From NCBI RefSeq assembly GCF_000230895.2, contig NC_016604.1:2418001-2482000 (forward strand): a DNA stretch of 64,000 nt. The letters run 5' to 3'. Made by a program: the position numbers and the translations under genes. This DNA comes from Mycolicibacterium rhodesiae NBB3. GTDB lineage: Bacteria; Actinomycetota; Actinomycetes; Mycobacteriales; Mycobacteriaceae. Positions 15,358-25,967 of the stretch are shown here, one piece after another (positions within the stretch are counted from its first letter, which is position 1; every line of letters starts with the position of its first letter). The notes beneath the pieces were generated by a model. That model saw nothing but the letters and a program-made list of their open reading frames with translations, was not told where the DNA came from and searched no databases.

Positions 15358-16209
15358 CTACCGGATCAGGTCGGCGAGCTCCTCGACTGTCCACGGCGGT
15401 GAGTCGTTGTGGTCGCGGAAGCCGATGATCGCCGGCGTTTGACGGTCGAACCGTCCGACGAAACCGCCTGCGGCGATGAAGATCTGGCCCGTCACATCCT
15501 TGGCGAGGTCGCCGGCGAGGTACGCGTAGGTGGGTGCGGCGTACTCGGCAGGGGGTGCGTCCAGCGCGGCCTGTGTGCTGACATCGTCCAACAGACCCCG
15601 GCGGTTCAGCTCGGCGATGTGGTCCTCATAGTCAGAGCCGGTCGACAGCCGCGTCTTCGCACCGGGACACACCACGTTCGCGCGGACACCGTGCTCCTTG
15701 AGCTCGGCGGCGATGGCCAGCGTCAGCCCGTTGACCCCGCCCTTGCCGGCCGGATACCCGGTGCCGCCGTAGTCGCCGAGATACGCGAACGAACTGGTGT
15801 TGATGATCGAACCACCGCCGTGGGCGACCATCTTCGGCGCCGCGGCCCGGCAGGTCTCGAACGTCGTCATCAGGTGCGCGTCGATCAGATCGCGGAAGAG
15901 CTTGCTCGAGACGTTGAGGATGGACTCTGCGGCCAATCCCGGTGTGCCCGCGCAGTTGACCAGAACGTCGATGCTGCCGAATTCGTCGACGCACCTGTCG
16001 ATCAGAGCGTCGGCGACGTCGGGGTCAGAAGGTGAGCCGGGGTGAGCGACCGCGCCTTCGATCCCATCGGCGGCCCGGCGCGCGGTATCGGCATCGCGTC
16101 CGTTCAGCACGACCCCGGCGCCTTCTGCGGCGAGCAGTTCGGCGACCGCGAGTCCGATGCCACGCGTGCCGCCGACGACGACGGCGCCGCGTCCCGACAG
16201 TCGGCTAAT
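15358..16209 (-). CDS. Short-chain dehydrogenase/reductase with a non-standard start codon
   Basis: Coding clearly extends upstream of the first GTG (16110): the 33 residues before it contain the cofactor motif VVVGGTRGIGLA, needed for a Rossmann fold. No ATG, GTG or TTG precedes it in frame before the upstream gene. The best starts are ATT at 16209, overlapping the TAG of the gene before it, or CTG at 16200. From 16209 the protein has 283 residues, with NCAG, Ser in NTSSFA and YPAGK (Tyr/Lys) in the catalytic triad. Substrate is unknown. It is last in the minus-strand operon below the SnoaL-like gene. Confidence 0.8.
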   Translation of the reverse strand: MSRLSGRGAVVVGGTRGIGLAVAELLAAEGAGVVLNGRDADTARRAADGIEGAVAHPGSPSDPDVADALIDRCVDEFGSIDVLVNCAGTPGLAAESILNVSSKLFRDLIDAHLMTTFETCRAAAPKMVAHGGGSIINTSSFAYLGDYGGTGYPAGKGGVNGLTLAIAAELKEHGVRANVVCPGAKTRLSTGSDYEDHIAELNRRGLLDDVSTQAALDAPPAEYAAPTYAYLAGDLAKDVTGQIFIAAGGFVGRFDRQTPAIIGFRDHNDSPPWTVEELADLIR

Positions 16210-16654
16210 CGCCGCCGCCTTCGCCCTCCTGGCCGAATTCCATGGCGTCCATGTTCCAGTACCCGCGCAGGTTGGTGATCAGCCCGGCGTCGTCGACCTT
16301 GTAGGTGAACACCCCGCGCACGGTTGCCGTGAAACCGTTGGGAAAAAGGGTGCGCAGGATGAGTATGTAAGCGATCTCGTTCGGCGAACTGGACGGGAAC
16401 GTGGCCTCACGAGTGACTGTGAGCTTGTTCGGTCCGATGTTCGTATCGAAGAATTCGCCGACGGCGGCCTTGCCGCGTACTCCGGTGCCGTCAGGGTTGG
16501 TGACAGACGGGCCGATCGGATCCTCGATGACGATGTCCTCGGTCATCAGCGCGAGCCAACCGTCTCGATCGCCTGCCTGCACACAACGCCACGACGCCTC
16601 GGATGCGGTGACGACCGGCGATTTCTCGACCGTGTCGATCGTGCTGTCGGACAC
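16205..16654 (-). CDS. SnoaL/ketosteroid-isomerase-like protein (Rv0760c-like)
   Basis: 149 residues, very close in sequence to Rv0760c: ASxxSWRCVQAxDRxGWLALM, IEDPIG.SVTNPDG, FPSSSP.EIA and VRGVFTY. This is the cone-shaped NTF2-like fold. Rv0760c was studied as a ketosteroid-isomerase homolog that binds steroid-like ligands, with weak or no isomerase activity known to me. Its position in the cyp51 operon supports a steroid or isoprenoid link. Its stop overlaps the ATT start proposed for the SDR. Confidence 0.9.
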   Translation of the reverse strand: MSDSTIDTVEKSPVVTASEASWRCVQAGDRDGWLALMTEDIVIEDPIGPSVTNPDGTGVRGKAAVGEFFDTNIGPNKLTVTREATFPSSSPNEIAYILILRTLFPNGFTATVRGVFTYKVDDAGLITNLRGYWNMDAMEFGQEGEGGGD

Positions 16655-16659
16655 GGCGA

Positions 16660-17796
16660 TTACCGATCTGCGTCGGTGTAGCGGATCACGCCGCGAATGT
16701 TGCGCCCCTGCAGCATGTCCTGGTAGCCGTCGTTGATCTGCTCGAGCTTGTACTGCCGCGTGACCATGTCGTCGAGGTTGAGCTTGCCTGCCTTGTACAT
16801 CGACAGCAGCTGCGGGATGTCGAAGTGCGGGTTGCCGCCGCCGAAGATGGTGCCCTGCAGCCTCTTCTGCATCAGGGTCAGCATCGCAAGATTCAGCTTC
16901 ACGTCCATCTCGGCCATGTTGGCGACCGCGGTCACCACGCAGGTGCCGCCCTTGGACGTGCAGTTGAGGTAGTTGTCGATGTCCTCGCCCTTGAGCTCAC
17001 CGGTCGTGATGATGGTCTTGCGTGCCATGCCGCCCGCGGTGACCTCGGCGATACCGGCCATAGCGGAGAAGACGTCTGGATAGACATGTGTCGCACCGAA
17101 TTTCAGCGCCTGATCGCGCTTCCACTCGACCGGATCGATCGCGAAGATGTGGCGTGCGCCGGCGTTGACGGCTCCCTGAAGTGCGCCCATGCCGACACCG
17201 CCGATGCCGAAGATCGCGACGTCCTCGCCCGGGCGGATGTCGGCGCTTCGGGTGGCCGAGCCGTAGCCGGTGGTGACGCCGCAGCCGACGAGGCAGGCCA
17301 CCTCGAACGGGATGGACGGATCGATCTTCACCACCGAGCTCTTGTGCACGACCATGTACGGGCTGAAAGTGCCTAGCAGGGTCATGGGAATGACCGGCTT
17401 GCCGTCGGCGGTGTGGACGCGGTGGGTGCCGTCGGACACCGAGGTGCCGGCGAGCAGCAGGGCACCCAGGTCGCACAGGTTGCGCTGACCGCTCTGACAG
17501 GTCGGACACTCACCACACGACGGGATGAAGGACAGCACCACGTGATCCCCGACGGCCACGTTCTCGACGCCAGGTCCCACCTCAGTAACGATGCCTGCGC
17601 CCTCATGGCCGCCGAGCACCGGGAAGCCGGCCATCGGGATGTCGCCGGTGACCAGGTGATGGTCTGAGTGGCACATGCCCGAGGCTTCCATCTGGATCTT
17701 GACCTCGTCCTTGACGGGGTCACCGATCTCAATCTCCTCGATCGACCACGGCTGGTTGAAGTCGTAGATAAGAGCGCCTTTTGTCTTCATCCGCAT
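16660..17796 (-). CDS. adhB: Zinc-dependent alcohol dehydrogenase, Rv0761c (AdhB) type, probably NDMA-dependent
   Basis: 378 residues of the MDR family. The catalytic zinc site shows SGMCHSDH and GGHEGAG; the structural zinc site is CGECPTCQSGQRNLC; the NAD-binding motif is GIGGVGMGALQ. This subfamily holds its nicotinamide cofactor tightly and is assayed with N,N-dimethyl-4-nitrosoaniline; in mycobacteria its natural electron acceptor is linked to mycofactocin, which is an inference here. It has two possible ATG starts (17796 and 17790). It is followed by the SnoaL-like gene in the same operon. Confidence 0.92.
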   Translation of the reverse strand: MRMKTKGALIYDFNQPWSIEEIEIGDPVKDEVKIQMEASGMCHSDHHLVTGDIPMAGFPVLGGHEGAGIVTEVGPGVENVAVGDHVVLSFIPSCGECPTCQSGQRNLCDLGALLLAGTSVSDGTHRVHTADGKPVIPMTLLGTFSPYMVVHKSSVVKIDPSIPFEVACLVGCGVTTGYGSATRSADIRPGEDVAIFGIGGVGMGALQGAVNAGARHIFAIDPVEWKRDQALKFGATHVYPDVFSAMAGIAEVTAGGMARKTIITTGELKGEDIDNYLNCTSKGGTCVVTAVANMAEMDVKLNLAMLTLMQKRLQGTIFGGGNPHFDIPQLLSMYKAGKLNLDDMVTRQYKLEQINDGYQDMLQGRNIRGVIRYTDADR

Positions 17797-17886
17797 GTGC
17801 CTTCCACTAGAGCTTGTGAGGCCAGACTAGAGGCATTAGTTAGACAGGTCACAGCCACCCCCAATCAACTGCTTGGTGGCCACACA

Positions 17887-18432
17887 TCACCAGATCTTCA
17901 CGGGCGCCTGGCCCAGCGGGTAGTAGCCCGGGAGCTTCTCGCCGGCCACCGAACGCTCGATTCGCCGCTGCATACCCTCGCTCAGGTCGCCGGACTCGAT
18001 GAGTTTGCCGAACATGTACGCGACGTGGCCGAAATCGAAGAAGTCGCGCTGCCACTCGATCTTGAGATCGCTATCAAGCCGGAACCAGCTCCCGCCGATG
18101 CCGTAGATCTCGTCGGTGGTGCCATCGGTCTTCTTCACGATCTGCTTCCAGAAGCCGACGATCTCGCCGAGCTTCTCGTCGACGAGCACCTTCTGGTACT
18201 CGTAGACCCAGTTCTCCAGACCTTCCATCTCCAGGCCGAGGGCGACGTCGCGGATCTCGTCGACGCCGACACACATCACGTCTTCCTTCGGCCCGATGTT
18301 CCAGCCGTAGGTCGCGTCGTCGGTGTAGAAGTCGGCCAGCCCCTTCCAGTCGCCCTTGCGCTCGGCTTCCCGGTTGGCCTCCAGCCATTCCTCGACCCAC
18401 TTGTCTAGTTGCTCGCGGGTAAAAGACGCCAT
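17887..18432 (-). CDS. Conserved NTF2-like protein (Rv0762c-like)
   Basis: 181 residues from ATG 18432, the same length as Rv0762c. The sequence has SnoaL-like features: a helical N-terminus WLEANREAERKGDWKGLADFYTDDATYGWNIGP, then beta strands. No catalytic residues can be assigned. It lies 2 nt after the ferredoxin stop. A 90-nt gap separates it from the alcohol dehydrogenase gene. It may act on, or carry, a product of the P450 system encoded upstream. Confidence 0.88.
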   Translation of the reverse strand: MASFTREQLDKWVEEWLEANREAERKGDWKGLADFYTDDATYGWNIGPKEDVMCVGVDEIRDVALGLEMEGLENWVYEYQKVLVDEKLGEIVGFWKQIVKKTDGTTDEIYGIGGSWFRLDSDLKIEWQRDFFDFGHVAYMFGKLIESGDLSEGMQRRIERSVAGEKLPGYYPLGQAPVKIW

Positions 18433-18434
18433 TG

Positions 18435-20012
<1,578 letters not shown>

Positions 20013-20016
<4 letters not shown>

Positions 20017-20840
20017 GAGTCCAAGTTCTCCTCGTTCAAGACCAGCTTCTGACGCTCTGCCGGTGCGCTGGCCAATGGGGCTTCGGGCTGGAGTTCCATG
20101 TTGGCGATGAATCCGCCACGCGGTGTCTCCGCGACGAACGTGATCGCGCGCGCGAGATCGGATGCGCGCAGGAAATAGTCGTGTCTGGCCTGCCCCCACT
20201 TGGCCCAATCCTCGAGTGCGGAACCGATCTTCTCGGCGGGCAGACTCCAGCCCATGCTGGTCTTCGTCGGTCCCGGATGCACGATCGAAGCGCGCACCCC
20301 AGTGCCCTCGAGTTCCATCTGAAAGTTCGTCACCATCGCGACCAGTGCTGCCTTCGCGGCACCGTAGGCGCCCATGTGGGGACGCTGTCGAAGTGCGACA
20401 TCGGAACCGACGAAGATCAGATCTCCGCGTTGACGTTCCAGCATGCCGGGCAGCACCGCGGCCGCCAGCCGGTTGGCCCCGACGAGATGGATCTGCAGTT
20501 GGGACTCGAATTCGTCGGTGGTGATCTCGGCGAGCTTCCCGAAGTAGGTGTCGCCAGCACCGGCGACAAGGATTTCGATCTCACCGAGTGCGTCAACGGC
20601 GTTGGCTACGAACGACTTCACCGAGTTGGGATCGGTGACGTCGAGGTGGAACCCGACGGCTTCGCCGCCCTCGGCGCGGATCTTGCCGACGAGATCGTCG
20701 AGCTTCTCCACACGACGGGCGCCGAGCGCCACGGGGAATCCGCGCGACGCCAGTTCGATGGCGGTGGCTTCCCCGATGCCCGCGGACGCTCCAGCGACGA
20801 TGGCCGGTCTGCGGTCGGGAAGTGGTGCGAAGCGGGGCAT
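20013..20840 (-). CDS. Short-chain dehydrogenase/reductase (Rv0765c-like)
   Basis: 275 residues from ATG 20840, the same length as Rv0765c. The cofactor motif GASAGIG is near the N-terminus, LVAGAGD replaces the usual NNAG, GSD is at the serine position, and YGAAKAAL holds the Tyr-Lys pair. It is coupled to cyp51 by a 4-nt overlap. It may oxidise the alcohol products of the neighbouring P450 enzymes. Longer upstream reading would run into cyp123 and is not supported. Confidence 0.9.
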
Positions 20841-20851
20841 GGTGGTGGCCT

Positions 20852-22063
20852 TCAGTTGAACTTGAGAGTCATTGGTAGGTGGGCGAACCCGCGGACGTTG
20901 CTGGAGTGGACGCGGACGGCGCTGGCCTCGTCGACCTCGAATCCGCGGATTCGCTTGAACATTTCGGTGAGCGCGACCCTGGCTTCCATTCTGGCGAGGT
21001 GCGCACCGAGGCAGAAGTGGGCGCCGCTTCCGAAGCTCTGGAGTTTGGCGCCGATTTCGCGACCGATGATGAAGTCGTCGGGGTTTTCGAAGGCGCGCTC
21101 GTCGCGATGCGCCGAACCGGGAAGGAGCAGGACGACGTCCCCGTCGGGGATGGTCGTGTCGTACAGCGTCAGCTCGCCCTCGACGGTCCGCGCCAGAATC
21201 TGGCTCGAGGTGTCGTAGCGCAGCGTTTCTTCCACCCACAGTGGAACGCGGTCCAGGTCGGTGTAGACCGGAGCGATCTGGTCGGGGTTCTTGTGACCCC
21301 AGAACGCCGCATTGGCAAGCAGTTTGGTGGTGGTCTCGTTGCCGGCGATCACCATCAAAAACATGAATCCGAGGATCTCGTCGTCGGTCAGGCGGTCACC
21401 ATCGATCTCCGCCTCGAGCAGGGCCGAGGTCAGATCGTCGGTGAGCTTCTTACGGCGTTCGGCGACCATCTCCTGGTAGTAGACGATCAGGTTGAGGGAC
21501 GCCTCGATGGCCGCGGGCGGCACATCGGTCACGCCCTCGTCGCGGTGCATCACACCGTCCGCCCACGCGCGGACCTGGTCGCGGTCCTCGACCGGCACAC
21601 CCATCAACTCGGAGATGACGTCCATGGGTAGCTTGCCCGCGAATTCGTTGACGTAGTCGACGGTTCCGCCGGTCGCCTTCTCCATCATGATGTCGAGATG
21701 CTGAGTCGCGATCTCGGTGACCCGAGGCTCCAGCTCGCGAATTCGACGGGGGGTGAAGCCCTTTGACACCAAGGTGCGCAGCCGCAGGTGCGCCGGATCG
21801 TCCATCGCGAGGAACGACATGGTCTTCGACGCGTGCGGACCGCGCGACGCCGGATCCAGTGATACCCCGAACTTGTTGGACAGGGTGGTGCTGTTCCGGA
21901 AACCCGCCAGCACGTCGGAGTGGCGCGACAATGCCCAGAAGCCGAGATCGGCGTTGTGGTAGAGCGGGGCTTCGTCGCGTAGCCGCTTGTAGTACGGATA
22001 CGGGTCTTCGTGGAAGTCGTAGTCGTACGGGTCGAGGAGCAGATCGCTCGTCGGCGTCGTCAT
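20852..22063 (-). CDS. cyp123: Cytochrome P450 CYP123
   Basis: 403 residues. The I-helix AGNETTTKLL, the ExxR helix VEETLRYDTSSQ and the heme loop FGSGAHFCLGAHLARM are all intact. Sequence and position next to the SDR and cyp51 match Rv0766c. The substrate is not known. The ATG 22063 overlaps the TetR stop (ATGA), so the regulator and P450 are translated together. Confidence 0.93.
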   Translation of the reverse strand: MTTPTSDLLLDPYDYDFHEDPYPYYKRLRDEAPLYHNADLGFWALSRHSDVLAGFRNSTTLSNKFGVSLDPASRGPHASKTMSFLAMDDPAHLRLRTLVSKGFTPRRIRELEPRVTEIATQHLDIMMEKATGGTVDYVNEFAGKLPMDVISELMGVPVEDRDQVRAWADGVMHRDEGVTDVPPAAIEASLNLIVYYQEMVAERRKKLTDDLTSALLEAEIDGDRLTDDEILGFMFLMVIAGNETTTKLLANAAFWGHKNPDQIAPVYTDLDRVPLWVEETLRYDTSSQILARTVEGELTLYDTTIPDGDVVLLLPGSAHRDERAFENPDDFIIGREIGAKLQSFGSGAHFCLGAHLARMEARVALTEMFKRIRGFEVDEASAVRVHSSNVRGFAHLPMTLKFN

Positions 22064-22668
22064 TTGTCTTCTCCCAAGATGAGGCCGACCACATAGCTGA
22101 GGCGATCGGCAATCTGGTGATAGGTGAAGGCGCCGCTTCCGGCGTTGACCAGCGCGCCGAAGAATGTCATCTCCAACGCGGCCAGTGTGCGTGGGTCGGC
22201 GTCCGGGCCGACGGCCGAGCGGATGCGGCGGTGGATCTCGGCGCCGATGCGATCACGGACCGCGCGCACCGCGTCATCGTTCCCACTCAGTAGGGCGGTC
22301 GTGCACGCGGCGGCCACCTCCGGCTCGTCGGCGACCGTCAGCGCCATGCTGCGCAGCGTCTTCTCCACGCGCGTGACCCTGCTCTCGTTGACGTCGGTGA
22401 AGTAAGGCACCCGGCGAATCAGGCTCAGGTAGACCTCGGCGATCAGATGGTTCTTCGACGAGAAGTAGGTGTAGGCCGTCGCCGGTGCGACCTTGGCCCG
22501 TGCCGCCACCGCGCGCACGGTCAGATCCGCATACGACGACTCGCGCAGCATCTCCACCCCGGCCGCGAGCACCTTGTTGAAGGTCTCCTCCTGCCGGCGG
22601 TTGCGCGGCGTCTCCCCAGGTTGCGGGGACGACGGCTGCGTGATCGCAACCACGGGATCACTGGACAC
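22060..22668 (-). CDS. TetR-family regulator of the cyp123-cyp51 operon (Rv0767c-like)
   Basis: 202 residues, GTG start at 22668. The helix-turn-helix is in the N-terminal part (LTVRAVAARAKVAPATAYTYFSSKNHLIAEVY). The ligand domain contains AACTTALLSGNDDAVRAVR. It leads a minus-strand operon running through cyp123, SDR, cyp51 and the ferredoxin. Its start codon lies inside a TGGACA-CA-TGTCCA palindrome and a second copy sits before aldA, which points to autoregulation and control of both operons. Confidence 0.93.
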   Translation of the reverse strand: MSSDPVVAITQPSSPQPGETPRNRRQEETFNKVLAAGVEMLRESSYADLTVRAVAARAKVAPATAYTYFSSKNHLIAEVYLSLIRRVPYFTDVNESRVTRVEKTLRSMALTVADEPEVAAACTTALLSGNDDAVRAVRDRIGAEIHRRIRSAVGPDADPRTLAALEMTFFGALVNAGSGAFTYHQIADRLSYVVGLILGEDK

Positions 22669-22675
22669 ATGTCCA
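22662..22675. promoter_or_regulatory. TetR operator copy 1 (TGGACA-CA-TGTCCA)
   Basis: A palindrome with 6-bp arms and a 2-bp centre covers the GTG start of the TetR gene. A bound repressor would block transcription or translation start of its own operon. The matching site is at 22775-22786. Confidence 0.6.
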
Positions 22676-22774
22676 AGTTATCCGACGCCAGCGGTAAGAG
22701 GCAAGTGCCCAGGTAAAACAGACCAGCCTTGCTTCTCGCGTCAGGGTGGGGCTAAGGTTCGAGATAAGACAGTC

Positions 22775-22786
22775 GGACAGTTGTCC
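22775..22786. promoter_or_regulatory. TetR operator copy 2 (GGACA-GT-TGTCC)
   Basis: The same 5-2-5 palindrome as copy 1, 112 bp away and 24 bp before the aldA start, on the other side of the divergent promoter region. Two matching sites flanking a TetR/target divergent pair are a usual arrangement for local repression. Confidence 0.6.
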
Positions 22787-22810
22787 AGTGAGACGAACAC
22801 AGGAGTTCGG

Positions 22811-24277
22811 ATGGGAATCCTCGCCGACCGCGAGAGTCGTTTGTTCATCGACGGCGAGCTCGTCGCCGGTAGCTCGGGCACGTTCGAGACCGTCAATCCG
22901 GCCACCGAGGAAGTGCTCGGCGTTGCGGCCGACGCGGGCACCGACGACATGGGACGGGCGATCGAGGCGGCGCGGCGCGCATTCGACGACACCGGCTGGT
23001 CGACCGACACCGAGCTGCGGGTGCGTGGTATTCGCCAGCTCCAGCAGGCAATGCGCGACAGCGCCGAAGAGTTGCGGGAGCTGGCGATCGCTGAGGTAGG
23101 TGCGCCTCGAATGCTCACATCCATGGCACAACTCGAGGGCCCTGTGTCAGATCTGAGCTTCTGCGCTGATACCGCTGAGAGCTATCGATGGACAACCGAC
23201 CTCGGAGTCGCGGAGCCGATGGGTATCAAGACCAAGCGGACCATCGCGCGGGAGGCTGTCGGCGTTGTCGGCGCGATCACGCCGTGGAACTTCCCGAATC
23301 AGATCAATCTCGCCAAGCTCGGCCCGGCGCTGGCGGCCGGTAACACAGTGGTGCTCAAGCCGGCGCCGGATACACCCTGGAGTGCGGCGATTCTTGGTGA
23401 ACTGATCCGCGACCACACCGACATCCCGGCCGGTGTGGTCAACATCGTCACCTCCAGCGATCACGGTGTCGGCGCGCTGTTGTCGAAAGACCCGCGGGTG
23501 GACATGGTGTCGTTCACCGGCTCGACGAACACCGGTCGCGCCGTGATGGCGGACGGAGCACCGACTCTGAAGAAGGTGTTCCTGGAACTCGGCGGCAAGT
23601 CGGCGTTCCTCGTGCTCGACGACGCCGACCTGGCCGGCGCGTGCTCGATGTCGGCGTTCACGGCGTCGATGCATGCGGGCCAAGGCTGTGCGATCACCAC
23701 TCGGCTGGTGGTACCGCGGGCGCGCTACGACGAAGCCGTCGAAGCCGCGGCGGCCACGATGGCCGGGCTGCGACCGGGTGACCCCAACGACGCGGGCACC
23801 ATCTGTGGACCAGTCATTTCGGAGCGTCAGCGCGATCGCGTGCAGGCCTACCTCGACTCGGCCATCGACGAAGGTGGCAAGTTCGCTTGCGGCGGAGGGC
23901 GTCCCGCCGACCGTGACACGGGCTACTTCATCGAACCGACCGTCATCGCCGGTCTGGACAACAACGCCAAGGTGGCCCGGGAGGAGATCTTCGGGCCCGT
24001 CCTCACCGTCATTGCGCACGACGGTGACGACGATGCCGTACGCATCGCCAACGACTCGCCGTACGGTCTGTCGGGCACGGTGTTCTCACCGGACCTCGAT
24101 CGGGCGAACGCCGTCGCCGCACGGCTGCGCGTCGGCACCGTCAACATCAACGGCGGTGTCTGGTATTCAGCCGACATGCCGTTTGGTGGATACAAACAGT
24201 CCGGCATCGGCCGGGAAATGGGACTCGCCGGTTTCGAGGAGTACCTGGAGATCAAAGCCATCGCGACCGCGATCTGA
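22811..24277 (+). CDS. aldA: NAD-dependent aldehyde dehydrogenase (Rv0768/AldA-like)
   Basis: 488 residues from ATG 22811, with AGGAG 7 nt upstream. Motifs are TPWNFP for cofactor binding, FTGSTNTGR, the general-base Glu in FLELGGKSA, the nucleophile Cys in AGQGCAITTR, and EEIFGPVL. The enzyme oxidises an aldehyde to an acid. It heads a plus-strand operon with an SDR, a 3-hydroxyisobutyrate-dehydrogenase-like protein and a CMD protein, as in M. tuberculosis, and lies divergent to the TetR-cyp operon. Confidence 0.94.
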   Translation: MGILADRESRLFIDGELVAGSSGTFETVNPATEEVLGVAADAGTDDMGRAIEAARRAFDDTGWSTDTELRVRGIRQLQQAMRDSAEELRELAIAEVGAPRMLTSMAQLEGPVSDLSFCADTAESYRWTTDLGVAEPMGIKTKRTIAREAVGVVGAITPWNFPNQINLAKLGPALAAGNTVVLKPAPDTPWSAAILGELIRDHTDIPAGVVNIVTSSDHGVGALLSKDPRVDMVSFTGSTNTGRAVMADGAPTLKKVFLELGGKSAFLVLDDADLAGACSMSAFTASMHAGQGCAITTRLVVPRARYDEAVEAAAATMAGLRPGDPNDAGTICGPVISERQRDRVQAYLDSAIDEGGKFACGGGRPADRDTGYFIEPTVIAGLDNNAKVAREEIFGPVLTVIAHDGDDDAVRIANDSPYGLSGTVFSPDLDRANAVAARLRVGTVNINGGVWYSADMPFGGYKQSGIGREMGLAGFEEYLEIKAIATAI

Positions 24278-24355
24278 GCGCCGAAATCAGAGCTATGACA
24301 CGCAGTTTGGCCAAAAACGTACAGCAACCCTGATCTCGGGGAGGAAAGGAAGCAG

Positions 24356-25117
24356 ATGGGACTCTACGGAGATCAGTTCAAGGAGAAGGTGGCCATCGTC
24401 ACCGGTGCCGGCGGCGGCATCGGCCAGGCGTACGCCGAGGCGCTGGCCCGCGAGGGCGCGGCCGTGGTGGTCGCCGACATCAACGTCGAGGGCGCGCAGA
24501 AGGTTGCCGACGGCATCAAGGGTGAGGGCGGCAACGCGCTCGCCGTCCGCGTCGACGTGTCGGATCCTGACTCCGCCAAGGAGATGGCGGCGCAGACGCT
24601 GGCCGAGTTCGAGGGCATCGACTATCTGGTCAACAACGCAGCGATCTTCGGCGGCATGAAGCTCGACTTCCTCATCACCGTCGACTGGGACTACTACAAG
24701 AAGTTCATGAGCGTGAACCTCGACGGCGCTCTTGTCTGTACCCGCGCGGTGTACCGCAAGATGGCCAAGCGGGGCGGAGGTGCGATCGTCAACCAGTCCT
24801 CCACCGCCGCATGGCTGTACTCGAACTTCTACGGACTGGCCAAGGTCGGCATCAACGGCCTCACCCAACAGCTCGCGACCGAACTCGGCGGGCAGAACAT
24901 CCGCGTCAACGCGATCGCGCCGGGACCCATCGACACCGAGGCCAATCGCACCACCACACCGCAGGAGATGGTCGCCGACATCGTCAAGGGAATTCCGCTG
25001 TCGCGCATGGGCGAGGTCGACGACCTCACCGGCATGTGTCTGTTCCTGCTGTCGGATCAGGCCAAGTGGGTGACCGGACAGATCTTCAACGTCGACGGCG
25101 GACAGATCATCAGATGA
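24356..25117 (+). CDS. Short-chain dehydrogenase/reductase (Rv0769-like)
   Basis: 253 residues of the classical SDR type. The TGAGGGIG cofactor motif is at about 16-23, followed by NNAA, the catalytic Ser in NQSSTAA, and YGLAK with Tyr and Lys. The C-terminal FNVDGGQIIR is typical of this class. A purine-rich GGGGAGGAAAGGAAG site lies just before ATG 24356. It shares the operon with aldA and overlaps the next gene by 4 nt. Confidence 0.93.
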   Translation: MGLYGDQFKEKVAIVTGAGGGIGQAYAEALAREGAAVVVADINVEGAQKVADGIKGEGGNALAVRVDVSDPDSAKEMAAQTLAEFEGIDYLVNNAAIFGGMKLDFLITVDWDYYKKFMSVNLDGALVCTRAVYRKMAKRGGGAIVNQSSTAAWLYSNFYGLAKVGINGLTQQLATELGGQNIRVNAIAPGPIDTEANRTTTPQEMVADIVKGIPLSRMGEVDDLTGMCLFLLSDQAKWVTGQIFNVDGGQIIR

Positions 25118-25965
25118 GCGAGGAGTTGAAGCTCGGCTATATCGGCCTCGGCAATCAAGGCGCGCCGATGGCGAAGAGGCTTGTCGAGTGGCCGGGTGGC
25201 GTCATTGTGTACGACGTGCGCGCTGAAGCGATGACCCCGCTGGCCGAGCTCGGCGCTTCGTTGGCCGACAAAGTCGCAGATGTCGCCGCAGCCGACGTCA
25301 TCAGCGTGACTGTGCTCAACGATGCGCAGGTGCGCGATGTTGTCAATGAACTGGCTGACCATGCCAAACCGGGAACTGTCATCGCAATACACTCCACAAT
25401 TGAACCTGATACCGCCGCCGAGTTGGCTGACGCGTTGAGCCCCAGGGGAATTCACATTGTCGATGCACCGGTCAGCGGAGGTGCCGGCGCGGCTGACAAA
25501 GGTGAGCTGGCCGTCATGGTCGGCGCGGACGACGAGGCGTACGAGAAGGTAAAGCCAGTCTTCAAGCAATGGGCCTCACTCGTGGTGCGTGCAGGCGAAC
25601 CCGGTGCCGGCACACGGATGAAGCTGGCTCGCAACATGTTGACGTTCATTGGATTCGCCGCCGCCTGTGAATCGCAAAAGTTGGCCGAGGCCGCTGGGAT
25701 CGACTTGCAGAAGCTCGGCCGCGTGGTGCGACACAGTGACGCTCAAAGTGGTGGTCCGGGCGCCATAATGTTCCGCGACGACACCAAACCGCTGACGCCC
25801 GATCACTTTCTGCACGATATGTTCATTCACACCCGGGGCCTCGGTGAAAAGGATTTGAGGCTGGCGATCGGTTTGGGTGACAGCACCGGAGTTGACCTGC
25901 CCCTCGCTCAGGTGGCACTGAAGAACCTTGCCGCCGGACTCGGCGTACCGCACCCGAAGGAGTGA
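25114..25965 (+). CDS. 3-hydroxyisobutyrate-dehydrogenase-family oxidoreductase (Rv0770-like)
   Basis: 283 residues from ATG 25114 (ATGA overlap with the SDR). The N-terminal Rossmann motif is GYIGLGNQGAPM, the substrate-binding block DAPVSGGAGAADKG, and the catalytic Lys is probably in GAGTRMKLARNM. Family members oxidise beta-hydroxy acids or reduce aldehyde acids with NAD(P). It works with aldA and the SDR in an alcohol/aldehyde/acid chain, but the substrate is unknown. Confidence 0.92.
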   Translation: MSEELKLGYIGLGNQGAPMAKRLVEWPGGVIVYDVRAEAMTPLAELGASLADKVADVAAADVISVTVLNDAQVRDVVNELADHAKPGTVIAIHSTIEPDTAAELADALSPRGIHIVDAPVSGGAGAADKGELAVMVGADDEAYEKVKPVFKQWASLVVRAGEPGAGTRMKLARNMLTFIGFAAACESQKLAEAAGIDLQKLGRVVRHSDAQSGGPGAIMFRDDTKPLTPDHFLHDMFIHTRGLGEKDLRLAIGLGDSTGVDLPLAQVALKNLAAGLGVPHPKE

Positions 25966-25967
25966 CC

